From positions 2,656,501 to 2,720,500 of the forward strand of contig NZ_CP016756.1 of assembly GCF_001700965.1 (NCBI RefSeq): a DNA stretch of 64,000 nt, written 5' to 3'. Under the pieces are notes generated by a model that saw nothing but the letters and a program-made list of their open reading frames with translations, was not told the origin of the DNA and searched no databases. Source of the DNA: Stenotrophomonas nitritireducens (GTDB lineage Bacteria > Pseudomonadota > Gammaproteobacteria > Xanthomonadales > Xanthomonadaceae). Below are positions 35,497 to 44,036 of the stretch, in pieces. The first letter of the stretch is position 1. Every line of letters starts with the position of its first letter. Both the position numbers and the translations under genes were made by a program.

Positions 35497-36651
35497 TCAG
35501 TTGCCTTTTGGCGTCAGCTTCAGCAGCTTTGCATTGCTGCCGTCTTCCAGCAGCCACAGGGCGCCGTCCGGGCCTTGCTCCACTTCGCGGATGCGGTTGC
35601 CCATGTCGAAGCGTTCGGCCTCGCGTGCCTTGTCGCCGTCAAAGGCGACGCGAACCAGCGACTTCGACGACAGCCCGCCGATGAAGCCGCTGCCCTGCCA
35701 CTGCGGGAACAACGTTCCGCTGTAGATGATGAAGCCCGCCGGGGAGATCACCTGGCGCCAGGTCACTACCGGGGCGATGAATTCCGGGCGGGTGTCGTGG
35801 TCCGGGATCGGGCGGCCGTCGTAGTGGTCGCCGTTGGAGACGATGGGGTAGCCGTAGTTACCGCCGCGCTGGATCAGGTTCAGCTCATCGCCGCCCTTGG
35901 GGCCCATCTCGTGTTCCCACAACTTGCCGTTGCCGTCGAAGGCCAGGCCGAGCACGCTGCGGTGGCCCAGCGACCAAACCTGGTCGGCGGGTGAGCCCTG
36001 CGCCACGAACGGATTGTCCGCCGGCACGCTGCCATCGTCGTTGAGGCGGATGATCTTGCCCAGGTTGGTCTTCATGTCCTGCGCCGGGTCGAACTTCTGC
36101 CGCTCGCTGGAGCTGATCCACAGCTTGCCGTCCGGGCCGAACGCCAGCCGGTGGCCGTAGTGGCCGCGGCCGCTCACCTTTGGGGTCTGCCGCCAGATTA
36201 CCTGCGTGTCGGTCAGCTGGCCGCTGCCATTGGCGTCCAGCACCAGCCTGGCGCGGGCCACGGCGGCGCCGCGGGTGTCATCCTCGCCGTCTTCGGCATA
36301 GCTGTAATAAACCAGCCCGTTGCTGGCGAACTGCGGATGCGCCAGCACATCACCCAAGCCACCCTGGCCGCCATAGGCCACGGTCGGCACGCCGCTGATG
36401 TTGCTGCGCTTGCCGCTGGCCGGGTCGAAGTGGACCAGCTTGCCGCCTTTTTCGGTGACCAGCAGGCTGCCATCGGGCAGGAAGGTCATCGCCCACGGCT
36501 CGTTGAAACGGGCCACTTCGGTGGCCTTGAACGGCCATTGCGCGGGCTTTATCGCCGCTTCGGCAGCCGGGTCCGGGTCAGCGGCACAGGCGCTGGTGAA
36601 CAGGGCCGGGGCCAGGGCCAGGGTCATGCTGAGCAGAAGGGTACGGGGCAT
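35497..36651 (-). CDS. PQQ-dependent sugar dehydrogenase family protein (YliI/soluble aldose dehydrogenase type)
   Basis: A 384-residue exported beta-propeller protein. The ATG at 36651, with GGAG seven bases upstream, gives a signal peptide ending SACA. Family markers are [20 protein letters not shown] near the start, [43 protein letters not shown] and [11 protein letters not shown]. These match the Glucose/Sorbosone dehydrogenase family, which uses PQQ to oxidise aldoses. I see no PQQ biosynthesis genes in the window. It is a single gene whose 3' end abuts a SMAG array. Confidence 0.88.
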   Translation of the reverse strand: MPRTLLLSMTLALAPALFTSACAADPDPAAEAAIKPAQWPFKATEVARFNEPWAMTFLPDGSLLVTEKGGKLVHFDPASGKRSNISGVPTVAYGGQGGLGDVLAHPQFASNGLVYYSYAEDGEDDTRGAAVARARLVLDANGSGQLTDTQVIWRQTPKVSGRGHYGHRLAFGPDGKLWISSSERQKFDPAQDMKTNLGKIIRLNDDGSVPADNPFVAQGSPADQVWSLGHRSVLGLAFDGNGKLWEHEMGPKGGDELNLIQRGGNYGYPIVSNGDHYDGRPIPDHDTRPEFIAPVVTWRQVISPAGFIIYSGTLFPQWQGSGFIGGLSSKSLVRVAFDGDKAREAERFDMGNRIREVEQGPDGALWLLEDGSNAKLLKLTPKGN

Positions 36652-36815
36652 GGGAGTCTCCGGAAGCGGGATGCGATACCAGTGCAGGGTTGTACACCAT
36701 GCCAGCCGGTGCTGTCCCTTTGAGGTATGGGACTGGCGCACGGAATCGCTTACCGTAGCGGCCGGGCGCCCGCGGATGTTGGGCCGCTACATCCACAAAA
36801 GGGAGTTTTTAAAAG

Positions 36816-37250
36816 ATGAGAGCACAGATCTATCGCCCCTCGGCCGCGTTCATCGCCGCCGCCTGGACCGCATTGTTGCTGGGCGCGGCAGCTTATCTGG
36901 TCGGCCTGTTCAACGCGCAGATGCTGCTCAACGAGAAGGGCTATTACCTGACCCTGCTGCTGTTCGGCCTGTTCTCGGCGGTATCGCTGCAGAAGAGCGT
37001 GCGTGACCGGCTGGAGAACATCCCGGTGAGCAGCCTGTATTACAGCCTGTGCTGGTTTGCCCTGCTGTGCGCGTTGTTGCTGCTGTTGGTGGGCTTGTGG
37101 AATGCCACCCTGCTGCTCAGTGAGAAGGGCTTCTATGGCATGTCGTTCGCGCTGTCGCTGTTCGGCGCGGTTGCCGTGCAGAAGAACACCCGCGATGTGA
37201 TGGCCGCCGATGCCGCTTACGGCACCCCGCCGCTGCCGCCGCAGGAATGA
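36816..37250 (+). CDS. YiaA/YiaB-family inner-membrane protein
   Basis: A 144-residue protein made of two similar halves, each with two hydrophobic helices. The repeat motif [20 protein letters not shown] in the first half corresponds to [20 protein letters not shown] in the second, each followed by a VQK- or LQK-containing basic turn. This internal duplication defines the YiaA/YiaB family, whose function is unknown. The Shine-Dalgarno GGGAG lies ten bases before the ATG. It is convergent with the symporter gene. Confidence 0.88.
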   Translation: MRAQIYRPSAAFIAAAWTALLLGAAAYLVGLFNAQMLLNEKGYYLTLLLFGLFSAVSLQKSVRDRLENIPVSSLYYSLCWFALLCALLLLLVGLWNATLLLSEKGFYGMSFALSLFGAVAVQKNTRDVMAADAAYGTPPLPPQE

Positions 37251-37257
37251 TCCCAAG

Positions 37258-37284
37258 GCCACTCCCGTCTGGCGCGGGAGTGGC
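37258..37284. terminator. Hairpin between convergent yiaA-like and symporter genes
   Basis: GCCACTCCCG-tctggcg-CGGGAGTGGC forms a 10-bp stem midway between two convergent stop codons. There is no T run. It is a possible shared terminator. Confidence 0.5.
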
Positions 37285-37293
37285 TGCAGTCAA

Positions 37294-38586
37294 TCAACTG
37301 TCGCTGGCTTGATCCTGCTCCGGGTGCTGCGCGGTGTGGCGGGCAACGATGCCGGTTGCGGTGACCCCGCCGGTGGCGTTGCCAATCGTGCAGAACACAT
37401 CGGGAATGGTGTCCACCGCCAGCAATACGCCCAGCGGTTCCACCGGTAGGCCCAGGCTCTGGGTGATCGGCATGTTGTTGGTCATGAAGTTGGCCTGGCC
37501 GGGCAGGCCGGTCGAGCCCATGCTGATCGCCGCCGCCAACAACACTGCTACCGCGTACTGCGAGGCATGCACGTCGATGCCGTACAGCCAGGCGATGAAG
37601 CTGGCCACGGCGATGTACTGCGCCGGGCTGGTGATGCGGAACAGCGACACCGCCATTGGCAATACCAGCGAGGTCAAGGCGGGCGGGTAGCCCAGCCGGT
37701 TGCGCGCGCTGTCGATCATGGCCGGCAAGGAGGCCAGTGAGGACTGCGTGCTGCCGGCAATCACCTGCACCGGCACCAGCGCACTGGCGAAACGACGGAT
37801 CGGCTCGCCGGCGGCGAAGCGCGCCACCACGTACAGCAGCAGGGTGATCAGGATGTAGATTACGCACATCAGCACGATGTAATAGCCCAGCACGCCGAGG
37901 ATGCTCATGCCCACTTCGGCGCAGACCACGAAAACCAGCGCGAACACGCCCACCGGCGCCGCCCACAGCACCCAGCGCACGATGGTGATCATGGTGTCGG
38001 CGATGATGCGGATGATGTCGAGGATGCGCTCGCGGCGCTCGGGCTGCTGGCGGCTCAGCGCAAAGCCGAAGAACATCGCAAACGCCACCAGCGGCAGCAT
38101 CGCGCTGGAGGCGGCGGCCGCCAGTGCATTGCTGGGAATCAGCGAGCTGATCCACTGCGCGGCACTGAGCGGGGTGGCGGCCGTGGTCGGCGAGCGCAGC
38201 GCATCGCGGAAAGCCTGGATGTTGTCGGCATCACGCGGCAGCAGGTCCAGCAGCAGCGGGGTGATCACCGCGGAGAACGCCGCCGAACCCACCAGCAGGA
38301 TCAGGAACACGATGATCGCGTTGCGTGCGGTACGCCCGGAGGCGGCGGCATTGCTGGCGGTATTGACGCCGACGATGACCAACGCGGTCACCAAGGGCAC
38401 CACCGTCATCTGCAGTGCATTGAGCCAGAGCCGGCCGATCGGGCGCAGCACGTCGGCAATCTGCAGCGCCAGCACCTGGTCATAAGCGGTCAAGGAAAGG
38501 CCGACGATGGCGGCAAGTACCAGCGCTATCAGCACCTTGACCGGTGCAGAGACCTTTGGGGATTTTGCGGGTGCGCTGTCGGTCAT
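37294..38586 (-). CDS. Dicarboxylate/amino acid:cation symporter (DAACS/GltP type)
   Basis: A 430-residue membrane transporter with eight helices and two re-entrant loops. The AGSTQSSLASLPAMID segment corresponds to the family's serine-rich HP1 tip. STGLPGQANFMTNNMPI and VDTIPDVFCTIGNATGGVTA cover the HP2 and helix-8 substrate and sodium sites. Substrates in the family are glutamate, aspartate or C4-dicarboxylates. It is the last gene of a leftward operon with a MurR/RpiR regulator and a YkuD-type gene. Glutamate or peptide-derived amino-acid uptake would suit that context. Confidence 0.88.
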   Translation of the reverse strand: MTDSAPAKSPKVSAPVKVLIALVLAAIVGLSLTAYDQVLALQIADVLRPIGRLWLNALQMTVVPLVTALVIVGVNTASNAAASGRTARNAIIVFLILLVGSAAFSAVITPLLLDLLPRDADNIQAFRDALRSPTTAATPLSAAQWISSLIPSNALAAAASSAMLPLVAFAMFFGFALSRQQPERRERILDIIRIIADTMITIVRWVLWAAPVGVFALVFVVCAEVGMSILGVLGYYIVLMCVIYILITLLLYVVARFAAGEPIRRFASALVPVQVIAGSTQSSLASLPAMIDSARNRLGYPPALTSLVLPMAVSLFRITSPAQYIAVASFIAWLYGIDVHASQYAVAVLLAAAISMGSTGLPGQANFMTNNMPITQSLGLPVEPLGVLLAVDTIPDVFCTIGNATGGVTATGIVARHTAQHPEQDQASDS

Positions 38587-38638
38587 GAAGGGAAGGCTTG
38601 GCTAAAGGAAGGGAAGATGCCCTGAACGGGACAAATGC

Positions 38639-39421
38639 TCAACGAGCGGTTTCTGAAAGTGGCGGCAGGCCCCAGCTTTTCTGCAGGCGCTGGTACTGCG
38701 CAGCGGGCAACAGCACGAACAACGGCTTGGCCTGCGGCGACAGCCACGACAGCAGCGCCGACATGCGCTCGGGCTCCATCGCGGTGCAACCGGCGGTGGC
38801 TTCGCCCGGCTGGCGCCACAGGTGGGCGAAGATGCAGCTGCCCTGGCCGGGCACCGCGGCAGCGTTGTGTTCGATGACGAAACCTTCGCGATAACGGCGG
38901 TCGCCATTGTTGTGCAGGTCCAGCCGCATGGCTTCGGTAGAGCCTTTCACCGCGTCCTCGCCGACCTTGCTGACGTCGACGATCTGGTTGTACAGCGGCG
39001 AGGCGGGCACATCCATGCAGTAGCTGCTGGCCAGCATCGGCTGGTAGGGCATCTGGCTGCTGATGTGTTCGGCATAGCCAAAGGCCGGGCCGATGTTGAA
39101 GATGCCTGCCGGGCTGCGGCCATCGCCTTCGCGCTTGTGCGGGCCGTCCTGCTGCTGCGGATGCACGCCAACACCCCAGGCGCTGCCGCTGCGGCCCAGG
39201 GCGACATCGAAGCCGGCGTCGTGGGCTTTCCAGCCGCCGTCAGTACGCTCGAATGCCTGCAAATGCCCGTTGGTCGCATCCCAGCCGGGAGAAGTGACCA
39301 CGATCAGTTGGCGGGCATTGTGCACCGGTGTAGCGAACGGCGCAGCGATGCTGAGCGGTGCGATGACCATCAACATGCAGCCCAGCAGTTGACGGATGTT
39401 GCGTTGGTGGAAGCTGGACAT
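38639..39421 (-). CDS. Exported L,D-transpeptidase-like (YkuD/COG3786) protein
   Basis: A 260-residue protein with a signal peptide ending SIAAP. The YkuD-type core contains GDGRSPAGIFNIG, then IFAHLWRQPGEATAGCTAM, where the histidine and cysteine form the expected catalytic pair of the COG3786 branch. Classical members cross-link or modify murein stem peptides by attack on an L,D bond. This branch is less studied and may act as a hydrolase. The ATG at 39421 lies 17 bp downstream of the RpiR-type regulator gene, and the symporter follows 52 bp later. Confidence 0.8.
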   Translation of the reverse strand: MSSFHQRNIRQLLGCMLMVIAPLSIAAPFATPVHNARQLIVVTSPGWDATNGHLQAFERTDGGWKAHDAGFDVALGRSGSAWGVGVHPQQQDGPHKREGDGRSPAGIFNIGPAFGYAEHISSQMPYQPMLASSYCMDVPASPLYNQIVDVSKVGEDAVKGSTEAMRLDLHNNGDRRYREGFVIEHNAAAVPGQGSCIFAHLWRQPGEATAGCTAMEPERMSALLSWLSPQAKPLFVLLPAAQYQRLQKSWGLPPLSETAR

Positions 39422-39438
39422 GAGGTTGGTTCCTGCGC

Positions 39439-40287
39439 TCAGTTGTCGATCAGGTGCTGGATGCGTTCCTGGTTCATCGCCAGCTGCCGTTGCCGGTCCG
39501 GATTGGCCTGGCACAACAGTACGAACACGAAATCCAGCAGGTACTGCAGCGAGCTGCGGTAGAGCAGTTGGGCCACAGGGGGTTGCGGGTCGTGTGCGCA
39601 GATGGCCAGCGAGGCATCGGCATGTGCACGCAGCGGATTGGCGGTGTGGCGGGTGATCGAAACCACCTTGCCGCCCACTTCCTGGAACTGCCGCGACAAC
39701 TGCCACAGTTGCGGCAGCTTGCCGAATTCGGAGAACACCAGCAGCGCGTCACCGGCCCGCGCGGCGGACAGGTTGGCGGTCATCAGGATGGGATCGGCCT
39801 GCTGCACGGTGAGGATGCCGAGCAGCGACAGGCGCATGGCGAATTCGCGCGCATACAGGCCGTCATCGCCCAGGCCATAGATGAAGACTTTGGGAGCGGT
39901 GTCGACAAGTGCGATGACCGCTTCCACGTCCGCCTGCGAATTGGCGGCCATGGTTTCTTCTTCGGCCGCTGCCTTGGCGCGGCGCAGGGTTTCGGCCACC
40001 AGCAGATAGCCGCCTGGCTGGTCTTCCGGCGGCCAATGGGTGCTTTCACCGTTGCCGGCGGCAGCCACGGCGGCACCGACCGAGTACTTCAGGTCGGGAT
40101 AGCCCTTGAAGCCGAGTTTCTGGCTGAACTTGACCACGCTGGACTGGCTGATATCCAGCGCGTTTGCCAGCTGCTGCGAGGAGTAGTCGCGCAGCAGGTG
40201 GGCGTTGTCGAGGATGAAGTCGGCAATGCGACGTTCGATGGCCGACATCTGTTCGCGCTCGGAGCGGATTTTTACCAGGGGTGGCAT
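39439..40287 (-). CDS. MurR/RpiR family transcriptional regulator
   Basis: A 282-residue regulator. An N-terminal helix-turn-helix domain (about 15-75) contains RRIADFILDN and SQSSVVKFSQKLGFKGYPDL. A C-terminal SIS domain (about 125-260) contains KVFIYGLGDDG, typical for sugar-phosphate binding. In E. coli MurR the ligand is MurNAc-6-phosphate, so control by a murein-derived sugar phosphate is plausible. It is the first gene of the leftward operon with the YkuD-type and symporter genes. The likely wider target is the epimerase/TonB locus just upstream. Confidence 0.9.
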   Translation of the reverse strand: MPPLVKIRSEREQMSAIERRIADFILDNAHLLRDYSSQQLANALDISQSSVVKFSQKLGFKGYPDLKYSVGAAVAAAGNGESTHWPPEDQPGGYLLVAETLRRAKAAAEEETMAANSQADVEAVIALVDTAPKVFIYGLGDDGLYAREFAMRLSLLGILTVQQADPILMTANLSAARAGDALLVFSEFGKLPQLWQLSRQFQEVGGKVVSITRHTANPLRAHADASLAICAHDPQPPVAQLLYRSSLQYLLDFVFVLLCQANPDRQRQLAMNQERIQHLIDN

Positions 40288-40547
40288 GGGCGTGTTGGTA
40301 TTTATCTGCTGAAGACTTTAAGGGATTGCACTGGTGAGCGGAGCAGCGCGTCACCCCCGACCTTGCACGAAGCACCAGAAAGGGCCAGGGAGCTGCAGCT
40401 TTGGCTTTGCTTCTGCTCCAGCTCCCTCCCTTGCACGAAGTGCAGGGGAGGGTTGGGGAGGGGTAGCTCCTGCAGTTGGTTCGGTTCCAGCTTTTGCCGT
40501 CGCTTCTGCTTTTGCCGTTGCTTCTGCCCTTGCCTTTGCCCTTGCTC

Positions 40548-40780
40548 TACCGGGTCCCCTTCCGCAGCGACGGAGCTGGCAGACAAGACCCCGAATGGGG
40601 CGACGTGCAAGGAAGCACGTCGTTTTTCGACGAGACAGGGACGTCTCGTTGAAAAATCCTGCCAGCGGAGTGGACCTGGAGCGCGTAGCGCGGAAGGCGC
40701 GTAGGCAGGGTGTGCTTTCTTTTGGTTATCTTTTCTTTGCACAAGCAAAGAAAAGTAACTCGCTCCCCGAAGGGGAGAGA
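40548..40780 (+). repeat. Hairpin-rich element, left copy
   Basis: This copy runs CTACCGGGTCCCCTTCCGC ... GAAGGGGAGAGAAAGC. Internal stems are CGACGTGC/GCACGTCG (40601-40622), TTTTTCGACGAGAC/GTCTCGTTGAAAAA (40623-40656, one G-U pair), CTTTTCTTTGC/GCAAAGAAAAG (40730-40755) and CTCCCC/GGGGAG (40763-40777). It is the inverted partner of the copy at 40869-41106. Confidence 0.8.
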
Positions 40781-40868
40781 AAGCCTTTGCTCTGGCTTTT
40801 AATGTTTTCTGCAAGTCGGAGCGAAAACTGAAGCCAAGGCCAAGGCGAAGGCGAAGGCGAAGGCAAGA

Positions 40869-41106
40869 GCTTTCGCTCCCCTTCGGGGCGCGAGCACACC
40901 TTTCTTTGCTTGTGCAAAGAAAGGTGGCCCAAAGAAAGCACACCCTGCCTCCGCGCCCACGCCGCTGCGCGACGCGGGTCCACTCCGCCGCCGGGATTTT
41001 TCGACGAGACGTCCCTGTCTCGTCGAAAAACGACGTGCATCCATGCACGTCGCCCCTGCGGGGTCTTGTCCGTCGGCTCCGTCGCTGCGGAAGGGGACCC
41101 GGTAGG
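40869..41106 (-). repeat. Hairpin-rich element, right copy (inverted)
   Basis: On the minus strand this copy aligns with the left copy over its full length. Its stems are CGACGTGCAT/ATGCACGTCG (41031-41052), a perfect TTTTTCGACGAGAC/GTCTCGTCGAAAAA (40997-41030) and CACCTTTCTTTGC/GCAAAGAAAGGTG (40896-40925). Compared with the left copy, stem substitutions keep pairing. Confidence 0.8.
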
Positions 41107-41118
41107 GCAAAGGCTGGA

Positions 41119-41152
<34 letters not shown>

Positions 41153-41256
41153 GAGCAGGAGCAGGAGCAGGAGCAAAAACTACCCCTCCCCAACCCTCCC
41201 CTGTGCTGCGCGCAAGGGAGGGGGCTGAAGCAGATGCCGAAGGCTGGGCAACTCCA

Positions 41257-41292
41257 CAAAACAAAACAGCGCCGGGCGTTGCCGGCGCTGTA
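41257..41292 (-). terminator. Intrinsic terminator of the epimerase/NlpC operon
   Basis: On the minus strand, CAGCGCCGG-caacg-CCCGGCGCTG is followed by TTTTGTTTTG. It lies about 70 bp past the epimerase stop. A second perfect stem, GGCGGCAACCG/CGGTTGCCGCC (41322-41353), lies between them. Confidence 0.88.
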
Positions 41293-41359
41293 TCAGTTCG
41301 TTCCGCATGCGCGACCACGGCGGCGGCAACCGGGGAGAGAACGGTTGCCGCCTGCGTGA

Positions 41360-42457
41360 TCACGGCTTGATCATCTCCAGCCCGCGTACCTCGATGATGC
41401 CCAGGCCCGGCGCGTCGGTGATGCTGATCTCCGATTCATTGAAGATCACCCCGCCTACCACCGGATTGAACTGGCTCAACGAGGGCCCATCCAGATCCAC
41501 CTTGCTGATCGCGCCCGACTTGGCCACACCCAGGTGCACCGCCGCCGCCACGCTGATGCTGGATTCCAGCATGCAGCCGATCATGCATGGCACGCCGTAC
41601 AGCGAGGCAATATCGGCAATCTTGATCGCGTTGGAAATGCCGCCGGTCTTCATCAGCTTGATGTTGATGATGTCGGCCGCACCCTGTTGGATGAGGTCAA
41701 ACACCTGGTGCGGGCTGAACACGCTTTCGTCGGCCATCACCGGCGTGTTGACGCGCTCGGTGACGTACTTCATGCCGGCGATATCCGCCGCCTTCACCGG
41801 CTGCTCCAGCAGCTCCAGCACAACGCCGGCGTTCTCCAGCACGTTCATCGCGTACACCGCCTGCTTGGCGGTCCAGCCCTGGTTTGCATCCAGGCGCAGC
41901 AGGGCGCGGCCTTCGACGGCGGCGTGGATCGCCTTGACCCGCTCGATGTCCAGGCCGATGTCCTTGCCTACCTTGATCTTCAGCGACTCGAAGCCTCGGT
42001 CCAGCGCGGACAGCGAATCGGCCACCATTTTGTCGATGTAATCCACGCTGATGGTGATGTCGGTGGTGATCACCGGATCGCCACCGCCCAGCATCTGGTA
42101 CAGCGGTGCGCCGTGCAGCTGCGCCCACAGATCGTAGATGGCGATTTCCACCGCCGCCTTGGCGCTGGTGTTGCGCTCCAGCGAGGTCTGTATCAAGCCG
42201 CAGATGCGGTTGAGGTTGCTGATGTCCTCGCCGATCAGGCGCGGCTTGATGAAGCTGTTGATGGCTTCGATGATCGAGCCGTGCGTATCGCCGGTGATCA
42301 CCGCCGTGGCCGGGGCCTCGCCGTAACCGGTGTTGCCGCTGTCGGTGCGTACCAACACCACGATGTCTTCCACCGTTTCCACGGTGCGCAACGCGGTTTT
42401 GAACGGGGTTTTCAACGGCACGCGGAGCATGCCCAGTTCGATATCGGTGATCTTCAT
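41360..42457 (-). CDS. Dipeptide epimerase, L-Ala-D/L-Glu epimerase type (enolase superfamily)
   Basis: A 365-residue enolase-superfamily enzyme of the muconate-lactonising/dipeptide-epimerase group. The acid/base lysines are Lys162 in the K-x-K motif (SLKIKVG) and Lys267 (NIKLMKTGG). Metal ligands are Asp190 (RLDANQGW), Glu218 (LEQPV) and Asp243 (MADES). Spacing fits L-Ala-D/L-Glu epimerases, which invert the D-Glu left from murein so that peptidases can use the dipeptide. The start overlaps the stop of the NlpC/P60 gene (ATGA), a close functional pairing. Dipeptide specificity varies within the group. Confidence 0.87.
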   Translation of the reverse strand: MKITDIELGMLRVPLKTPFKTALRTVETVEDIVVLVRTDSGNTGYGEAPATAVITGDTHGSIIEAINSFIKPRLIGEDISNLNRICGLIQTSLERNTSAKAAVEIAIYDLWAQLHGAPLYQMLGGGDPVITTDITISVDYIDKMVADSLSALDRGFESLKIKVGKDIGLDIERVKAIHAAVEGRALLRLDANQGWTAKQAVYAMNVLENAGVVLELLEQPVKAADIAGMKYVTERVNTPVMADESVFSPHQVFDLIQQGAADIINIKLMKTGGISNAIKIADIASLYGVPCMIGCMLESSISVAAAVHLGVAKSGAISKVDLDGPSLSQFNPVVGGVIFNESEISITDAPGLGIIEVRGLEMIKP

Positions 42458-43908
42458 TTGGTGTCTTGCAGGCGGATGCGCTGGATGTTGGTCATGCGGT
42501 CGATGTAGCTGGCGCTGTCGCTGGCCATCATCGGCTGTAGCGGGGTCACCGATACGCCGTTGAGGCTGGCATGCACGCGCTTGCCGCTGGCGTCGAACCA
42601 GCTGCCACCGGAAGTATCGTGGATCACCCAGGTCATGCCATTGGCCTGGCCGAGCATCATCATCACGTGGCCGGGGATGTAGATCAGGTCGCCCACCTGC
42701 AGCTTGGCGATGGCCTCATTGCGCGTGGCCTTGTTGTCCTTGTCGGTAAACGGCACGCGGTTCAAGGCCGGGCTGATTGCCTGCGCGCTGGTATTGCGCG
42801 GCAGCAGCACGCCAAAGCTGCGGTAGATCTCCGAGACGAAGCCGCTGCAGTCGCGGGTGTCGTAGGAGTGGCCCCAGCCATAGCGCTCGCCGAGGAATTT
42901 GAAAGCCTGGGTGATCAGGTTGGCCTGGGTCAGCGGCAGGTAGTCGCTGGCCGATTCCTGCGAGCGCGGCAGCAAGGCCGGCACCAGCGCCAGGCTGCCA
43001 TCGACATTGCGAACCGGCAGCTGGATGACGTGACCGGCGTGGGCCTGTTGGCCATTCACCGGATCCATCACCGGCCAATCGGCCAGTACCGGCACGCGCA
43101 CGCCCATTTCCAGCTGAAGGTCGGACACGCGCGGCTCTTCTGGCGTATGCGCGGTGAAGGCCTTGCCGGCCGTGATCACCCGGTACGGGCCCTTGGCGCC
43201 GTAGCCGAACACCTGCTCGGCGCTGCCGACGCCGACGAAGCGCTTCTCCATCCACGCCGCATAGCGTTCGCTGGCGATGAATACCCACTTGCCGTCGGCG
43301 CTTTCGTGCAACACCGCCACCGCGTCGCCGGGGAACAGCGCCGACTCCTGGAAGCGGTCGATATCGGTATCGCCCTGGCTGCTGAACACGCGCAGCTCGG
43401 TGGGGAAGGCACGCAGTGCGGCGCGGTGCACGACCAGGCCGTACTGGATCGGCCGGCTGGCCGGAACCGCGTCCAGACCAAGGTTGGCGGTAACCGCCTG
43501 CAACTGGGCGGCGCCGACCTCGCGACCCTTGACGTCATACAGGGTGCGGCTGGGCGCGCGCGAAATCTTGCCGATCTGCTCGCGCACCCATACTTGTGGC
43601 AGTAGCGCCGGCAGCGTGTGCAGGTCGATGATGGAGGCATCGAGCTGGCGCATGCGCGCGTTCTGCGCGTCGATCGCGGCCCGGTCCATGATCAGCGCGT
43701 CGGCGTTTGGCAGCTTGGCAACCCACGGTTGCGGCGTCAGCAGGCCGGGTTCCAGGCCGATGATGCCGGCGTAGCCGGGTGCTACGGTGGCCGCCGGTGG
43801 TGGCGACAAGGCGAAAACCGGCCCGGCACACAGTGCCGTGGCAAGGAGCAAAGCCCGCGCAAGCGGGGCGAGACGTCGGCGCTGCGACAGCGGCGGCAAA
43901 GCGGGCAT
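42454..43908 (-). CDS. Exported NlpC/P60 peptidase with SH3-like domains
   Basis: A 484-residue protein. The ATG at 43908 follows GAGGGG and gives a signal peptide ending GPVFA. The middle (about 140-320) looks like two bacterial SH3-type domains (VFSSQGDTDIDRF, AVAVLHESADGKWVFI). The C-terminal NlpC/P60 domain has catalytic Cys354 in TRDCSGFVSEIYRSFG and His414 in IPGHVMMMLG. Enzymes of this layout (YkfC-like) cut the gamma-D-Glu-diaminopimelate bond of murein peptides and release L-Ala-D-Glu, the substrate of the epimerase encoded by the overlapping next gene. It is divergent from the transglutaminase-like gene. Confidence 0.88.
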   Translation of the reverse strand: MPALPPLSQRRRLAPLARALLLATALCAGPVFALSPPPAATVAPGYAGIIGLEPGLLTPQPWVAKLPNADALIMDRAAIDAQNARMRQLDASIIDLHTLPALLPQVWVREQIGKISRAPSRTLYDVKGREVGAAQLQAVTANLGLDAVPASRPIQYGLVVHRAALRAFPTELRVFSSQGDTDIDRFQESALFPGDAVAVLHESADGKWVFIASERYAAWMEKRFVGVGSAEQVFGYGAKGPYRVITAGKAFTAHTPEEPRVSDLQLEMGVRVPVLADWPVMDPVNGQQAHAGHVIQLPVRNVDGSLALVPALLPRSQESASDYLPLTQANLITQAFKFLGERYGWGHSYDTRDCSGFVSEIYRSFGVLLPRNTSAQAISPALNRVPFTDKDNKATRNEAIAKLQVGDLIYIPGHVMMMLGQANGMTWVIHDTSGGSWFDASGKRVHASLNGVSVTPLQPMMASDSASYIDRMTNIQRIRLQDTK

Positions 43909-43940
43909 TGAGAGTTCCCCTCGTTGATGCTCTGGAATAT

Positions 43941-44004
43941 TTATTCCTTTCTCTCGTGAAAGCAAGAATAAATTATTGACCGTGTACCGGGTGCGTGTTA
44001 AACA
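43941..44004 (+). promoter_or_regulatory. Divergent control region: rightward promoter and candidate operator
   Basis: TTGACC (43976-43981) and TAAACA (43999-44004), with a 17-bp spacer, form a good promoter for the rightward operon. Just upstream lies TTATTC-CTTTC-tctcgt-GAAAG-caa-GAATAA (43941-43971), two nested inverted repeats in unusually AT-rich sequence. This is a candidate site for the MurR/RpiR-type regulator or another factor. Confidence 0.5.
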
Positions 44005-44036
44005 GCGTTAACCACCCCGCACGTGGAAGTGTTGCC

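Noticed and set aside
43995..44036. Upstream GTG at 43995 as start of the transglutaminase-like gene
   Set aside because: It overlaps the predicted -10 region (TAAACA at 43999-44004). The GTG at 44037 has a Shine-Dalgarno and a better signal peptide.
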